A stretch of DNA of 64,000 nucleotides. Source: Phycisphaerae bacterium. GTDB taxonomy: Bacteria; Planctomycetota; Phycisphaerae; Sedimentisphaerales; Anaerobacaceae. The stretch spans positions 1 to 64,000 of the forward strand of contig JAIPFM010000126.1 in NCBI GenBank assembly GCA_021736645.1. Reading direction: 5' to 3'. The notes under the pieces were generated by a model. That model was not told the DNA's origin, searched no databases, and saw nothing but the letters and a program-made list of their open reading frames with translations. Numbering within the stretch: position 1 is the stretch's first letter; each line of letters begins with the position of its first letter. Below are positions 7,269 through 16,948 of the stretch, in pieces. A program made the position numbers and the translations under genes.

Positions 7269-7685
7269 TCAAAGATTTTTTCGGATGGCGTGGGCCATGG
7301 CATCGAGACCACCCTCTTCATACGTCCCGGCAGGCCACGGCTTGAATACCCTGTCGCCTTCGAACCTGGGAATGATATGAAAATGCACATGGTCCACGAG
7401 CTGGCCGGCAGCCCTGCCGTTATTGCACAGGCAGTTGTACCCATCGCACGCCGTGCAGGCCTTGACCGCTTTGGCAATCCGTCCCAGCACAGCACCCATG
7501 GCACTGAGTGCTTCTGGTGCACATGTTTCCAGGGTGGCGGCATGCTGCTTGGGAATCACGAGCGTATGGCCATGATGCACAGGGCCGATGTCCAGAAAGG
7601 CCAGGACTTGTTCGTCTTCATAAACAGTTGCGGCCGGTATCTCACCGGCCACAATTTTGCAGAAAATGCACTCTTCAGAGTTCAT
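7269..7685 (-). CDS. HIT-family nucleotide hydrolase/transferase
   Basis: The product has 138 residues, the usual size of bacterial HIT (HinT-like) proteins. The triad motif HVHFHIIP sits near residue 98, and the N-terminal CIFCKIVAGEIPA is typical of the group. Family members hydrolyse or transfer nucleotides from adenosine phosphoramidates and dinucleoside polyphosphates. It follows rplQ by 20 bp on the same strand and is probably the last protein gene of the ribosomal transcription unit. Confidence 0.92.
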   Translation of the reverse strand: MNSEECIFCKIVAGEIPAATVYEDEQVLAFLDIGPVHHGHTLVIPKQHAATLETCAPEALSAMGAVLGRIAKAVKACTACDGYNCLCNNGRAAGQLVDHVHFHIIPRFEGDRVFKPWPAGTYEEGGLDAMAHAIRKNL

Positions 7686-7705
7686 TCTATGTCTTCCTAC
7701 CCGAT

Positions 7706-8281
7706 TTACTGCTCAGTTTTTGTGTCTTCCTGAACGTCAGCCTGAGGGGCTTCCTCAACGGGCGCCTCGGCCACAGGGTCTGCTTCTTCAGTCACGGCTT
7801 TTTTGACCGTTTCCTTCTTGGCAACGGGGGCTGCTGCGCCGACAGTCTTGCGCACGTTGGCCTTCTTTCCGCGTGAATCGTCTTCACCCACGAGTTGAAG
7901 CAGGACCAGTTGCCCGTTGTCACCCAAGCGACGCTGCGCCAGCTTGATGATTCGAGTGTATCCACCGGGTCGATCAAGATATCGCGGTCCGATCTCACTG
8001 AACAGCTTGCCGATCACGGAGCCCTTGCGCACGACCTGACCATCTTCTTCAGCCACAATGAGACGGTTACCCAGAAGCGATATGGCGCGACGCCTGTGTT
8101 CGAGTTTACCCTTCTTGCCAAGAGTAATCAGCTTCTCAGCAAAGGATTTCACTTCTTTGGCCTTCTCCATGGTGGTGGAGATGGTTTCGTGTTCGAACAG
8201 AGAAGCTACCAGATTGCGTCGCAGCGCTAAGCGGTGCTCCTTTGTTCGACTCAGTTTACGCCCTGCCACTCTATGACGCAT
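7706..8281 (-). CDS. rplQ: 50S ribosomal protein L17 with extended C-terminal tail
   Basis: Residues 1 to about 138 are a normal L17 (MRHRVAGRKLSRTKEHR, GGYTRIIKL). The remaining 50 or so residues are a low-complexity tail, lysine/alanine-rich then strongly acidic (PVAEAPVEEAPQ), not needed for the fold. L17 binds 23S rRNA near the exit tunnel. The gene follows rpoA, the usual end of the alpha operon. Confidence 0.97.
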   Translation of the reverse strand: MRHRVAGRKLSRTKEHRLALRRNLVASLFEHETISTTMEKAKEVKSFAEKLITLGKKGKLEHRRRAISLLGNRLIVAEEDGQVVRKGSVIGKLFSEIGPRYLDRPGGYTRIIKLAQRRLGDNGQLVLLQLVGEDDSRGKKANVRKTVGAAAPVAKKETVKKAVTEEADPVAEAPVEEAPQADVQEDTKTEQ

Positions 8282-8328
8282 ATGTCCAATTACCTCAATG
8301 TACTACTTAATAAAATACGAATTTTTAA

Positions 8329-9333
8329 CTATACACTTAAATCGGTCATGCCCACGGTCAGACCGATGTCTGCGAGCTTTCTCCGGATCTCACGCAATGA
8401 GGTCTTTCCAAAGCTCCTGATCTTCAACAATTCTGATTCAGTCAGTCGGACGAGCTGGCCCACGGTCTCAATCTCAACCGATTCCAGACAGTTGCTGGCC
8501 CGGACTGAGAGCTCCAGCTCCTGGATCGGCGTATTGAGCTTGGTGGCCAATTCTTCATCCACCGGCTTCTCTTCAACGGTTTCCTCGATCACAGGCCCTG
8601 CCACTGACGTCTGTCCTATTTCAGAGAACTGCACAAACGGATTCACGTGTTTACGCAGAATCTTGGCAGCCTCGACCAGGGCCATTTCCGGGCTAATCGT
8701 ACCATCTGTCCATATTTCAAGGATCAATTTGTCATAGTTGGTCTTTTGACCGACCCTTGTGTTTTCCGTGATGTAACGAACACGCAACACTGGAGAATAG
8801 ACCGCGTCGATTTCAATGCGTCCAATTTCCTGATCAAAACGGTCTGATGCTGCCACGCGTTCAGACGCGGGCACATAGCCACGACCATTTTCAACCGTCA
8901 TTTCCATTTCAAAATTGATATCTTCCGTTAAGGTCGCCAGTACAACGTCCTTATTGATAATTTCAATGGCCGGGTCCGCTTCGATACTGCCCGCAGTGAC
9001 CTTGCCGACCTTGTTGCCGGTGACCTTCATGGTCTTCGGGCCTTCGCCGTCCAGACGCACGACCAGTCCCTTGATATTCAAAATCAAGTCTGTGGCATCT
9101 TCCAAGACCCCTTTGATGGTAGAAAACTCATGATCAACGCCTTTGATTTTGACGCTGGTCACTGAACTTCCTTCCAGAGACGAAAGCAACACACGTCTAA
9201 GGCTGTTGCCGACAGTCGTTCCAAAACCCCTTTCAAAGGGCTCTACGTAGAAACGACCGTATTTGCCGCTCGATACCTTGGTATCGCGTTCGACCCGGGT
9301 TGGCAACTCCAAACCCCGCCATGTAACTCGCAT
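8329..9333 (-). CDS. rpoA: DNA-directed RNA polymerase alpha subunit
   Basis: The product has 334 residues. The N-terminal dimerisation domain includes EPFERGFGTTVGNSLRRVLLSS. A charged linker (VEEKPVDEELATK) follows, then a C-terminal domain with the two helix-hairpin-helix stretches that contact DNA UP elements and activators (LELSVRASNCL, IRSFGKTSLREI). GGAGG lies five bases before the ATG. It is flanked by rpsD and rplQ as in most bacteria. Confidence 0.99.
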   Translation of the reverse strand: MRVTWRGLELPTRVERDTKVSSGKYGRFYVEPFERGFGTTVGNSLRRVLLSSLEGSSVTSVKIKGVDHEFSTIKGVLEDATDLILNIKGLVVRLDGEGPKTMKVTGNKVGKVTAGSIEADPAIEIINKDVVLATLTEDINFEMEMTVENGRGYVPASERVAASDRFDQEIGRIEIDAVYSPVLRVRYITENTRVGQKTNYDKLILEIWTDGTISPEMALVEAAKILRKHVNPFVQFSEIGQTSVAGPVIEETVEEKPVDEELATKLNTPIQELELSVRASNCLESVEIETVGQLVRLTESELLKIRSFGKTSLREIRRKLADIGLTVGMTDLSV

Positions 9334-9441
9334 ACAGGCCTCCGATCAATAAACATTTCAAAGACTACGCTCTTCAACAACCTATAAGAATAGACTGCTA
9401 CGTAGTGAGTCATTAACTTACAATCCAGTAGACTACACCCA

Positions 9442-10074
9442 TTACCTGGAGCAGAATTCCACAACCAATTGCTCTTCAACCGGAATCTGGATATCGTCAC
9501 GAGACGGCAAGGCCACCACTGTGGCCTGCAACTGGTCACGGTCCAGTTGGAGCCAACCCTGGGTTGTAAAGTTCGGGTTGCTATCGAGCTGTTCTTTTAC
9601 GCATTTCCTCGTTTTGTCAGACTTCTTCACAGAAATCTTGTCGCCGACACTGATGCTGTAGCTGCTGATATCGACCTTGCGTCCATTGACATGGACGTGG
9701 CCGTGCGAGATCAGCATGCGTGCCGCTTTTCTTGACGGAGAAAAATTCAATTTGTACACCACATTGTCAAGGCGTCTTTCCAGCAACTGGAGCAAAAGGA
9801 TACCCGTATTGCCTTTCACGCGTTCAGCCTTTTCAAAGCAACGCATAAATGCCTTTTCCATGATGCCGTAGTATCGCTTCACCTTTTGCTTTTCGCGAAG
9901 TCGAATGCCATACTCACTGGCCCTGGGGCGACGCCAACCGTGCATGCCAGGAGCCAAATTGCGTTGTCTCTTTTCAATCTGGCACTTAGCGGTTTCACAT
10001 TTGACGCCTTTGAGGAACAATTTAACGCCCTCGCGTCTGCACAATCTACAGGATGGACCAAGATAACGTCCCAT
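9442..10074 (-). CDS. rpsD: 30S ribosomal protein S4
   Basis: The product has 210 residues. The N-terminal zinc-ribbon form is kept, with cysteines at 9, 12, 26 and 31 (CRLC...CETAKC). The S4 RNA-binding domain is RRLDNVVYKLNFSPSRKAAR with GHVHVNGRKVD. S4 starts 30S body assembly and is the classical repressor of the alpha operon. A 108-bp gap separates it from rpoA, longer than the other gaps in this unit. Confidence 0.98.
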   Translation of the reverse strand: MGRYLGPSCRLCRREGVKLFLKGVKCETAKCQIEKRQRNLAPGMHGWRRPRASEYGIRLREKQKVKRYYGIMEKAFMRCFEKAERVKGNTGILLLQLLERRLDNVVYKLNFSPSRKAARMLISHGHVHVNGRKVDISSYSISVGDKISVKKSDKTRKCVKEQLDSNPNFTTQGWLQLDRDQLQATVVALPSRDDIQIPVEEQLVVEFCSR

Positions 10075-10113
10075 TAACCAATATCTCCAAAATAAGGCGG
10101 TATTAACCTTGTC

Positions 10114-10494
10114 TTATACTCTTCTACGTTTCGGTGGACGACAACCATTGTGCGGCAATGGCGTGACGTCTTCAATGGATGAAATACGCAACCCAGCAGC
10201 CTGAAGAGCAGATATGGCGGATTCGCGTCCGGAACCGGGGCCTTTGACTCTGATCTCAACTTCTCGAACCCCATTGCGCTTTGCGGCGCTGGCACAACGC
10301 TGTGCAGCCTGTTGAGCAGCAAAAGGTGTACTCTTTCGAGAGCCCTTGAACCCCACACAGCCAGCAGAACCACAACAAATCGTGGCGCCGTCCGGGTCGG
10401 TGATGGTGATCAAGGTGTTGTTAAACGTGGCCTTAATATGCACAATACCACGTGCAACATTGCGTTTGACTTTTCTTTTTTGACTCTTTGCCAT
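10114..10494 (-). CDS. rpsK: 30S ribosomal protein S11
   Basis: The product has 126 residues and ends in the conserved basic motif with [29 protein letters not shown] and [12 protein letters not shown] are canonical. It forms part of the 30S platform around the mRNA exit channel. The order rpsM-rpsK-rpsD-rpoA is conserved. Confidence 0.99.
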   Translation of the reverse strand: MAKSQKRKVKRNVARGIVHIKATFNNTLITITDPDGATICCGSAGCVGFKGSRKSTPFAAQQAAQRCASAAKRNGVREVEIRVKGPGSGRESAISALQAAGLRISSIEDVTPLPHNGCRPPKRRRV

Positions 10495-10567
10495 ATCGTT
10501 CTCTTAACGTATTTCAGTACGGTTCTAATTAGCACGCGAACCCGAGTCCGCTTGAGTAAATCAATGA

Positions 10568-10948
10568 TTAGTGGCCCTTGACGCTCTTCTTGCCGGCCAC
10601 AGTCTTACGGGGCCCCTTGCGTGTTCGGGCGTTGCTCTGTGTACACTGTCCGCGAACCGGTAAACCACGACGATGTCTCAGACCACGATAGCAGGCAATT
10701 TCCTTGAGGCGCGTGATATTCTGGGCCACGTGTCTGCGTAACTCACCACCCACCAGGTAGCTGCGGTCAATAATCTGCTGAATCCGACTAATCTCATCCT
10801 CAGTCAACTGATTGGCCTTCGCACTGCTCTCAATGTTGGCCTCTTTGAGAATCTGCCCAGCAGAGTACCTGCCAATACCTGGCACATACGTCAAGGAAAT
10901 CCAAATTTGCTTCTTGTCCGGAATATCAATACCAACAATACGTGGCAT
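10568..10948 (-). CDS. rpsM: 30S ribosomal protein S13
   Basis: The product has 126 residues, [19 protein letters not shown] to the basic tail ending [33 protein letters not shown] is the conserved rRNA and P-site tRNA contact region. A strong AAGGAG precedes the ATG. It heads the alpha operon group after rpmJ. Confidence 0.99.
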   Translation of the reverse strand: MPRIVGIDIPDKKQIWISLTYVPGIGRYSAGQILKEANIESSAKANQLTEDEISRIQQIIDRSYLVGGELRRHVAQNITRLKEIACYRGLRHRRGLPVRGQCTQSNARTRKGPRKTVAGKKSVKGH

Positions 10949-11000
10949 AGCCTGCTCCTTTTTCGGTTCTTTCTAAGTCAAAACCCAACCATCAGGGTGT

Positions 11001-11114
11001 TTAGCCTTGTCGCTGTTTGTGCCTGGGATTCGTACAAATCACCCGCACAACACCTTTACGCTTAATCACCTTACAATCTTCACAAATGCGTTTTACTGAA
11101 GCTCTAACCTTCAT
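11001..11114 (-). CDS. rpmJ: 50S ribosomal protein L36
   Basis: The product is a 37-residue protein, [19 protein letters not shown] to HKQRQG. The zinc-binding set Cys11, Cys14, Cys27 and His32 is intact. It lies between infA and rpsM, its standard position. Confidence 0.97.
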   Translation of the reverse strand: MKVRASVKRICEDCKVIKRKGVVRVICTNPRHKQRQG

Positions 11115-11167
11115 GGTCAATACCTTATCAGTATAAATTCAAATTCAACACAATCCAGCTTCGCCCA

Positions 11168-11383
11168 TCAATGGCGAAGTACAATACGACCGCGGGTCAA
11201 ATCATAAGGCGACATTTCGACAGTGACTGTATCCCCTGCCAAAATTCGGATAAAATTCATACGCATTTTACCAGACACATGCGCCAGAATCTTATGACCG
11301 TTTTCAAGCTCGATGCGAAACACCGCATTGGGCAATGCCTCAGTCACCTTCGCCTGCAAACGAATTGAGTCTTTTTTCGCCAT
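11168..11383 (-). CDS. infA: Translation initiation factor IF-1
   Basis: The product has 71 residues: a single OB-fold of the S1 type, with [33 protein letters not shown] and the terminal RGRIVLRH. It occupies the A site of the 30S subunit during initiation. It sits between map and rpmJ. Confidence 0.98.
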   Translation of the reverse strand: MAKKDSIRLQAKVTEALPNAVFRIELENGHKILAHVSGKMRMNFIRILAGDTVTVEMSPYDLTRGRIVLRH

Positions 11384-11457
11384 ATTTTAAGTCTTTAACC
11401 AATCAAGCCGATATTATAAAAAGTCAGCAAAAGCCAAACATTCTATTATTCACGAAT

Positions 11458-12237
11458 TTATGCAGATGTCAAGACATCACATCCACTCTTTGTCATGGCC
11501 ACGGTGTGCTCAAAATGTGCAGAGCTCTTTTTATCCGCAGTCACAACCGTCCACCCATTCGGTAAGGTACGCACTGAATGGGTCCCAACATTGACCATGG
11601 GCTCGATCGCCAAAACCAAACCCTCAGCCAGCATAATGTCGTCGCCGAGCAACTCGCGACTCACAAAATTCGGCACTTTGGGATTCTCGTGCATTTCAGT
11701 GCCAATCCCATGGCCCACGAAATCACGCACCACACCATACCCGGCCTTTTCCGCGTGCTTCTGCATTTTGCCTGCCACCTGGCTCCAAAGCACACCCGGT
11801 CTGCATTCCTGAACTGCAATTTCGAGCATGTGGCTGGTTACATCCATCAATTTCTGTCTTTCAGGACCCACCTTGCCAATGCCAATGGTCACAGCAGAAT
11901 CGCCGCAATAGCCATTGAGCCGCACTCCAAAATCGACGCTGAGTATATCCCCGTCTTTCAGAATGCAATCCGCGGAAGGAATTCCGTGTACAACTTCATG
12001 ATTCACTGAAGCACAAATCGCCCCAGGAAACGGCTTTTTTGCATGCGGACTGCGAACCCCTCTGAACAAGGCGTCTGCCCCTGCTTCTTTGGCCATACCA
12101 AAGGCCACTTCATCCAGGTCCAGGGTGCTTATTCCGGGTTCTGCAATTTCTTTAAGTTTTGAAAGAACCTTGGCGACTATGGCCCCAGCATCACGCATAA
12201 GTCCAATCTCACGTTTGCTGCGTAATGTTATAGCCAT
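11458..12237 (-). CDS. map: Type I methionine aminopeptidase
   Basis: The product has 259 residues with the pita-bread fold and its metal ligands recognisable in VDFGVRLNGYCGDSAVT (two Asp), FVGHGIGTEMHENP (His), AIEPM (Glu) and the C-terminal HFEHTVAMT (Glu). It removes the initiator methionine from nascent proteins. The gene lies 40 bp after adk. Confidence 0.98.
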   Translation of the reverse strand: MAITLRSKREIGLMRDAGAIVAKVLSKLKEIAEPGISTLDLDEVAFGMAKEAGADALFRGVRSPHAKKPFPGAICASVNHEVVHGIPSADCILKDGDILSVDFGVRLNGYCGDSAVTIGIGKVGPERQKLMDVTSHMLEIAVQECRPGVLWSQVAGKMQKHAEKAGYGVVRDFVGHGIGTEMHENPKVPNFVSRELLGDDIMLAEGLVLAIEPMVNVGTHSVRTLPNGWTVVTADKKSSAHFEHTVAMTKSGCDVLTSA

Positions 12238-12277
12238 GAATTCTTAATCACTTCCAATAGACAGGTCTTCAGCCCGA

Positions 12278-12934
12278 CTAGCTCGCTGAAATCTTGTCAA
12301 GAATGCCACAAATCACCACATCCACGGCGTCAGCGCCATGATTCGCATCGATATCATGCACGGATACGCCACTTTTCTTATAGTATCCCACCACGGGCTT
12401 CGTCTGCTCGTGATAGGTTTCCAAACGTTTCTTGACCACATCAAGATTGTCATCCGGACGCTGAATCAGGGTTTCGCCGTCCTCATCGCACACGCCATCG
12501 ACCTTGGGTTTCAGGTTGGTCAGATGGTACACAGCCCCGCATTTGGGACAACTTCGCCGTCCACCCATGCGTTCGGCAATGATCTGGTCATTGACCTCAA
12601 GATTCAAAACCACGTCAATCTTCTTGCCATTGGCAGCCAGGGACTTGTCCAGCTCTGAGGCCTGATTCACGGTCCTTGGAAAACCATCCAGGATAAAGCC
12701 TTCGGACGGGCCTTCATTGATAGCCTTGACCATCATCGCCACAATCAACTCATCCGGAACCAGGGCGCCTGAATCCATATAACCCTGGGCCTCTTTGCCC
12801 AGGTCCGTGCCATTGGCCCGTTCCTGTCTCAGAATATCACCACTGGACATATGGGCCAGTGAATACTTTCCAACAATGCGTTTGCACTGAGTACCTTTTC
12901 CAGCCCCAGGCGCTCCGAGTAATACGATTCTCAT
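12278..12934 (-). CDS. adk: Adenylate kinase, zinc-lid type
   Basis: The product has 218 residues. The P-loop is GAPGAGKGTQC, and LDGFPRTVNQA is the AMP-site region. The lid carries CPKC and a later CDED, a Cys3-Asp zinc set, typical of long bacterial adenylate kinases. It interconverts 2 ADP and ATP + AMP. The start overlaps the secY stop by 4 bp (ATGA-type coupling). Confidence 0.98.
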   Translation of the reverse strand: MRIVLLGAPGAGKGTQCKRIVGKYSLAHMSSGDILRQERANGTDLGKEAQGYMDSGALVPDELIVAMMVKAINEGPSEGFILDGFPRTVNQASELDKSLAANGKKIDVVLNLEVNDQIIAERMGGRRSCPKCGAVYHLTNLKPKVDGVCDEDGETLIQRPDDNLDVVKKRLETYHEQTKPVVGYYKKSGVSVHDIDANHGADAVDVVICGILDKISAS

Positions 12935-14268
12935 GAATAGGCTCCCTTGATGCGCCCGCTCGAACTAAACCCTTCGTAACTACGCATCAGAAGGCCGGCC
13001 TCAATCTTCTGAACCAGATCCAGCGATACGCTGACCACAATCAACAACCCGGTACCGCCAAGGAACGTGGCCACGACCCAATTGACACCCAGCGTGATGT
13101 AGATCACCGTGGGAATCACGGAAATGCCGGCCAGAAAGGAGGCGCCAAAGAATGTAATGCGTGTCATGACTGACTCGAGATAGTCGGCCGTTCTCTTGCC
13201 AGGCCGAAGCCCGGGGATAAAACTGCCCGAGTCCCTCAAGTTCTTGGCCATTTCGCGGGGCTGGAACTGCACAGTCACCCAGAAATAGGCAAACAGAAAG
13301 ATGAGGATCATGAACAGCACATTATAGGTAAATGCCCCGGGACTCATCGATGCGTCGATGGAGAAGAGCACCGTTGAATTGGGCAAAATATTCTTGAGCC
13401 CACCAATCAGGATGGGAGGGAACATCATAAAACTGGATGCAAAGATGATGGGCATCACGCCACCGTGATTGACACGCAAGGGCAAATACTGCCGCCCGCC
13501 GCCATACATGCGACGCCCACGCATTACCTTGCCCTGTTGAATCGGGATACGGCGCTGACCCTGGGTAATCAAGATCGCACCGGCCACCACCATGACAAAG
13601 GCCAGGACCAGGAATACAATTTTAAAATGGCCAGAGGCCTCAGACGCAGCCAGGTCTTCTTTGAATCGCATGATCGCCCAGGGCATCCTGGAGACAATGC
13701 CCGCCATAATGATAAGGCTGATGCCATTGCCCATGCCGTATTCATCAATCTGCTCGCCGAGCCACATAAGGAACACGGTTCCGGCTGTCATGGCCAGGAC
13801 ACCAAAAAACAGTGCCTGAGCATACCATCCGGTATAGACATAGCCTCCGAGCATCTTCATGTACATGAGCGCCTGGAACACACATATCAGCACCGTAAGG
13901 TACCGTGTGTACTCCTGAATCTTTTTATGGCCTGCCTGCCCTTCCTGGCGAAGTTTCTTCAGGGTCGGCACCACCTCACCCAGAAGCATCAAAATAATCG
14001 AGGCCGTAATATACGGCATGATGCCCAAGCCAAACAGACTGCTCTTGTCAAATGTCCCGCCTGTAAAGATCTGCATGTACGCTGCAGCCCTTCCAATGGG
14101 GGTGCTGCTGTCACGCGTGCCTGTGGCCTCCGTGATCTTTGCCTGGTTGATGCAGGGATTAGGAATGTGGAACCCGATCCTGTAAATAATCAAGAGCGCA
14201 ACAGTAAACAATATCTTATTACGCAAGTCTTTGACTTTAAATACATTGATAACAGCTTGAAGCATCAT
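12931..14268 (-). CDS. secY: Protein translocase subunit SecY
   Basis: The product has 445 residues with ten predicted membrane segments. FGLGIMPYITASIILMLL is the conserved TM2 region and RGRRMYGGGRQYLPLRVN a cytoplasmic loop. It forms the Sec channel with SecE (encoded at 38801) and SecG. It lies in the spc operon after rplO, coupled to adk. Confidence 0.98.
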   Translation of the reverse strand: MMLQAVINVFKVKDLRNKILFTVALLIIYRIGFHIPNPCINQAKITEATGTRDSSTPIGRAAAYMQIFTGGTFDKSSLFGLGIMPYITASIILMLLGEVVPTLKKLRQEGQAGHKKIQEYTRYLTVLICVFQALMYMKMLGGYVYTGWYAQALFFGVLAMTAGTVFLMWLGEQIDEYGMGNGISLIIMAGIVSRMPWAIMRFKEDLAASEASGHFKIVFLVLAFVMVVAGAILITQGQRRIPIQQGKVMRGRRMYGGGRQYLPLRVNHGGVMPIIFASSFMMFPPILIGGLKNILPNSTVLFSIDASMSPGAFTYNVLFMILIFLFAYFWVTVQFQPREMAKNLRDSGSFIPGLRPGKRTADYLESVMTRITFFGASFLAGISVIPTVIYITLGVNWVVATFLGGTGLLIVVSVSLDLVQKIEAGLLMRSYEGFSSSGRIKGAYS

Positions 14269-14307
14269 GGTCGTCGGTATCCCAAATTCAATCGCAATTC
14301 CGTTTGC

Positions 14308-14763
14308 TTAACCCACAATATTGACGGCCCCACCGCAGCCGGCAATCTTTTCCTGAGCAGACTTGCTGAACTTATGAGCAGTGACATTCAGCTTTTTGGT
14401 CAATTCACCGTCTCCAAGCACCTTCACCTTACTCCTGGGCTTGTTGACCAAACCGGCAGCGAGAAGTTGCTCCAGTCCGACTTCCATCCCATCCGAAAAG
14501 CATTCCAGTTGCGAGATATTGATGATTTCATACCGCGTCTCGAACTGATAATTGTTGAAGCCCCGTTTCGGCAAGCGTCTGAACAAAGGCATCTGGCCAC
14601 CTTCGGAGAAGCTCATGCGCGTGGCGCCGGCTCGACTCCGCTGGCCATTGTGTCCCTTACCGGACGTCTTGCCCTGTCCGGAGGCACGGCCTCTGCCAAG
14701 TCTCTTGCGCGCTTTGTGCTTGCCAACGACTGATGTTATTTCATGGTTTAGCATTGAGTTCAC
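14308..14763 (-). CDS. rplO: 50S ribosomal protein L15
   Basis: The product has 151 residues with the basic glycine-rich N-terminus (RLGRGRASGQGKTSGKGHNGQ) and the C-terminal VTAHKFSKSAQEKI. It follows rpsE by 26 bp. The rpmD (L30) gene usually found between them is absent. Confidence 0.98.
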   Translation of the reverse strand: MNSMLNHEITSVVGKHKARKRLGRGRASGQGKTSGKGHNGQRSRAGATRMSFSEGGQMPLFRRLPKRGFNNYQFETRYEIINISQLECFSDGMEVGLEQLLAAGLVNKPRSKVKVLGDGELTKKLNVTAHKFSKSAQEKIAGCGGAVNIVG

Positions 14764-14789
14764 CTATACTATCAAGACGTCGTAATGCG

Positions 14790-15287
14790 TTATAACTGAA
14801 CGCCACGAAGTGCTTCGATCTGTTCCTTTGTTCGCAGTTTTCGGAGGCCGTCCATGGTGGCTTTGACCACATTCTTGGCACACGTACTCCCGTAAATTTT
14901 GGTGAGCACATCGTGCACGCCCGCATGTTCGAGCACCGCACGTGCGCTGGACCCGGCAATAACGCCGGTACCCGGACTGGCCGGCACCAACACAATCTTT
15001 GTCGCACGATAACGACCGATCACCGTATGGGGAATGGTGGCACCAATCAAAGCCACCTTGCTCAGTGACTTCTTGGCGTCCTTCAGACCCTTTTCAACGG
15101 ACATGGGGACTTCTTTGGCCTTACCATACCCGAATCCCACAGTGCCATTACGATCACCGGCGACCACCAATGCAGAAAAGCTGAATCGACGGCCACCCTT
15201 GACAACCTTGGCACATCGGTAGATCTTGACGACCGTATCTTCCAATGGTCCTTCTTCTTGTTCTATTTTGACTGCTGCTTCTGCCAC
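14790..15287 (-). CDS. rpsE: 30S ribosomal protein S5
   Basis: The product has 165 residues. The double-stranded RNA-binding half has KVVKGGRRFSFSALVV and GNGTVGFGYGKAKEV-type sequence, and the C-terminal half has VLVPASPGTGVIAGSSARAV. S5 contributes to decoding accuracy and to the mRNA entry channel. Confidence 0.98.
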   Translation of the reverse strand: MAEAAVKIEQEEGPLEDTVVKIYRCAKVVKGGRRFSFSALVVAGDRNGTVGFGYGKAKEVPMSVEKGLKDAKKSLSKVALIGATIPHTVIGRYRATKIVLVPASPGTGVIAGSSARAVLEHAGVHDVLTKIYGSTCAKNVVKATMDGLRKLRTKEQIEALRGVQL

Positions 15288-15318
15288 TGAACTATTCTCC
15301 GAGTTCCTAAGAGTGTCC

Positions 15319-15684
15319 CTAGAATTTCAATCCGGCTTCTCTTGCCGCATCAGCCAGGCATTTCACTCGACCATGATATTTGTAGCGATTTCTATCAAAG
15401 CACACGCAACGGATACCCACATCCATCGCCTCTTTGGCGATCGCTTCACCAATTGCCTTGGCAGCCGCAATATTCCCACCATACGCCACCTGACCAGACA
15501 GCGCCTTGCTTTTCGTTGAGCACGAGGCCAACGTCACGCCGGCTGTATCATCAATGATTTGAGCGTAAATATGTCGATTCGACCGAAATACAGTCAACCG
15601 TGGCCTTTCCGAGGTACCATTCACCTTTTTACGCACATGGTACTTACGTCTAACCGCCGCTTTTTTTTGTTTTACAGTTTTCAT
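15319..15684 (-). CDS. rplR: 50S ribosomal protein L18
   Basis: The product has 121 residues: [20 protein letters not shown], and at the C-terminus [21 protein letters not shown]. It binds 5S rRNA together with L5, encoded nearby. The order rplF-rplR-rpsE is standard. Confidence 0.98.
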   Translation of the reverse strand: MKTVKQKKAAVRRKYHVRKKVNGTSERPRLTVFRSNRHIYAQIIDDTAGVTLASCSTKSKALSGQVAYGGNIAAAKAIGEAIAKEAMDVGIRCVCFDRNRYKYHGRVKCLADAAREAGLKF

Positions 15685-15703
15685 AAAGCCCTATCTTTGT
15701 CTA

Positions 15704-16282
15704 TTAACCACCAGACGCAAATGCCTTGCCCATCTTACGTCTGACAACCTCGTCCGCATAACGAATTCCTTTGCCCTTGTAAGGCTCCGGCGGTCTGATG
15801 CGACGAATGTTCGCTGCGAATTGCCCCAACACATGCTTATCCGAACCACTCAACGAAAACTTGGCAGGCACATCATTGCCACGCGTCGCCGGGATGTCGA
15901 TGACCACCTTGATGCCGTCGGGAATCTTCATCTCAACGGCATGGCAAAACCCAATGGCAAAGATCAGCTTACCGCCCTGCTCTTTCACATTGTAGCCGGT
16001 CCCGAAGATCTGCATCTTCCGTTCGAATCCCTTGCTCACCCCTGTGACCATGTTGGCAATCAGTGCACGCATGGTACCGTGCAACTGCTTGGCATTGCGA
16101 TCGTCGGGTGTCGGATTGTCCACAATGAGGTTTTCGCCGTTGTCGTCCATCTTGAGGGTAATCAGGGGATGACATTCCATCTCCATCTTGCCCAGCGGAC
16201 CGGCAACCTTGACCTGTTGGCTTTTTAGCTCAACACTCGTCCCCTTGGGAACGGCAATCGGTTTTTTTCCAATACGACTCAT
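15704..16282 (-). CDS. rplF: 50S ribosomal protein L6
   Basis: The product has 192 residues, MSRIGKKPIAVPKG with two L6 repeats, ending with EPYKGKGIRYADE and RRKMGKAFASGG. It lies near the sarcin-ricin loop where elongation factors bind. Its start abuts the rpsH stop directly, which suggests translational coupling. Confidence 0.98.
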   Translation of the reverse strand: MSRIGKKPIAVPKGTSVELKSQQVKVAGPLGKMEMECHPLITLKMDDNGENLIVDNPTPDDRNAKQLHGTMRALIANMVTGVSKGFERKMQIFGTGYNVKEQGGKLIFAIGFCHAVEMKIPDGIKVVIDIPATRGNDVPAKFSLSGSDKHVLGQFAANIRRIRPPEPYKGKGIRYADEVVRRKMGKAFASGG

Positions 16283-16681
16283 TTAGCTAACCGTACAAAG
16301 TACTTCGCCGCCGACATTAGCCTGGCGACAGTTTCTGTCACTCATCACACCTTGACTGGTGGACACGATAGCAATCCCTAATCCGCCCAGCACACGGGGC
16401 AGTTCATCCACGGATGCATAAATCCGACGACCGGGTTTGCTTGTTCTTTGGATATCCGTTATGGCGGAATTACCCAACATATCATATTTCAGGGACACGC
16501 GTAACACACCCTGCTGCCCATCATCAATACGGTCAAAGTCAGAGACATAGCCTTCTTCCTTTAACACCGCAGCAATGCCCTGACAAATCTTGGAAGCCTT
16601 GATATTCACACTGGCCTTGCTGACATTGGCAGCATTGCGGATTCGTGTCAACATGTCGGCTATCGGATCACTTAAACTCAT
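16283..16681 (-). CDS. rpsH: 30S ribosomal protein S8
   Basis: The product has 132 residues, MSLSDPIADMLTRIRNA at the start and the conserved C-terminal block GIAIVSTSQGVMSDRNC. In other bacteria S8 is the translational repressor of the spc operon. It lies between rpsN and rplF. Confidence 0.98.
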   Translation of the reverse strand: MSLSDPIADMLTRIRNAANVSKASVNIKASKICQGIAAVLKEEGYVSDFDRIDDGQQGVLRVSLKYDMLGNSAITDIQRTSKPGRRIYASVDELPRVLGGLGIAIVSTSQGVMSDRNCRQANVGGEVLCTVS

Positions 16682-16718
16682 AACGTGTGCCTCTTTACTG
16701 GCTTCTTAAAATTGACGC

Positions 16719-16904
16719 TTACCAACTGGCTTTTCTCACACCGGGAATCTTACCCTCGTTTGCCAGGGTTCTAAAGCAGATACGACAGATCATAAACTTT
16801 TGGTATACTGCTCTGGAACGGCCGCACAGCTGACACCGCGTATACTGTCGTACTTTAAACTTAGGTTTCTTTTCAGCCTTGTTTTCTAGTGCTTTTGTGG
16901 ACAT
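16719..16904 (-). CDS. rpsN: 30S ribosomal protein S14, zinc-binding type
   Basis: The product is the short 61-residue form with four cysteines in two CxxC pairs (CQLC, CRIC) and the C-terminal [11 protein letters not shown]. Short zinc S14 is typical of non-proteobacterial lineages. Confidence 0.98.
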   Translation of the reverse strand: MSTKALENKAEKKPKFKVRQYTRCQLCGRSRAVYQKFMICRICFRTLANEGKIPGVRKASW

Positions 16905-16948
16905 TCACATGCTCCGAACTTACGTCTTTGTGATCAGCGTCTGAAAAA

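Noticed and set aside
14764-14789. Missed rpmD (L30) gene between rpsE and rplO
   Set aside because: Only 26 bp separate the two genes.
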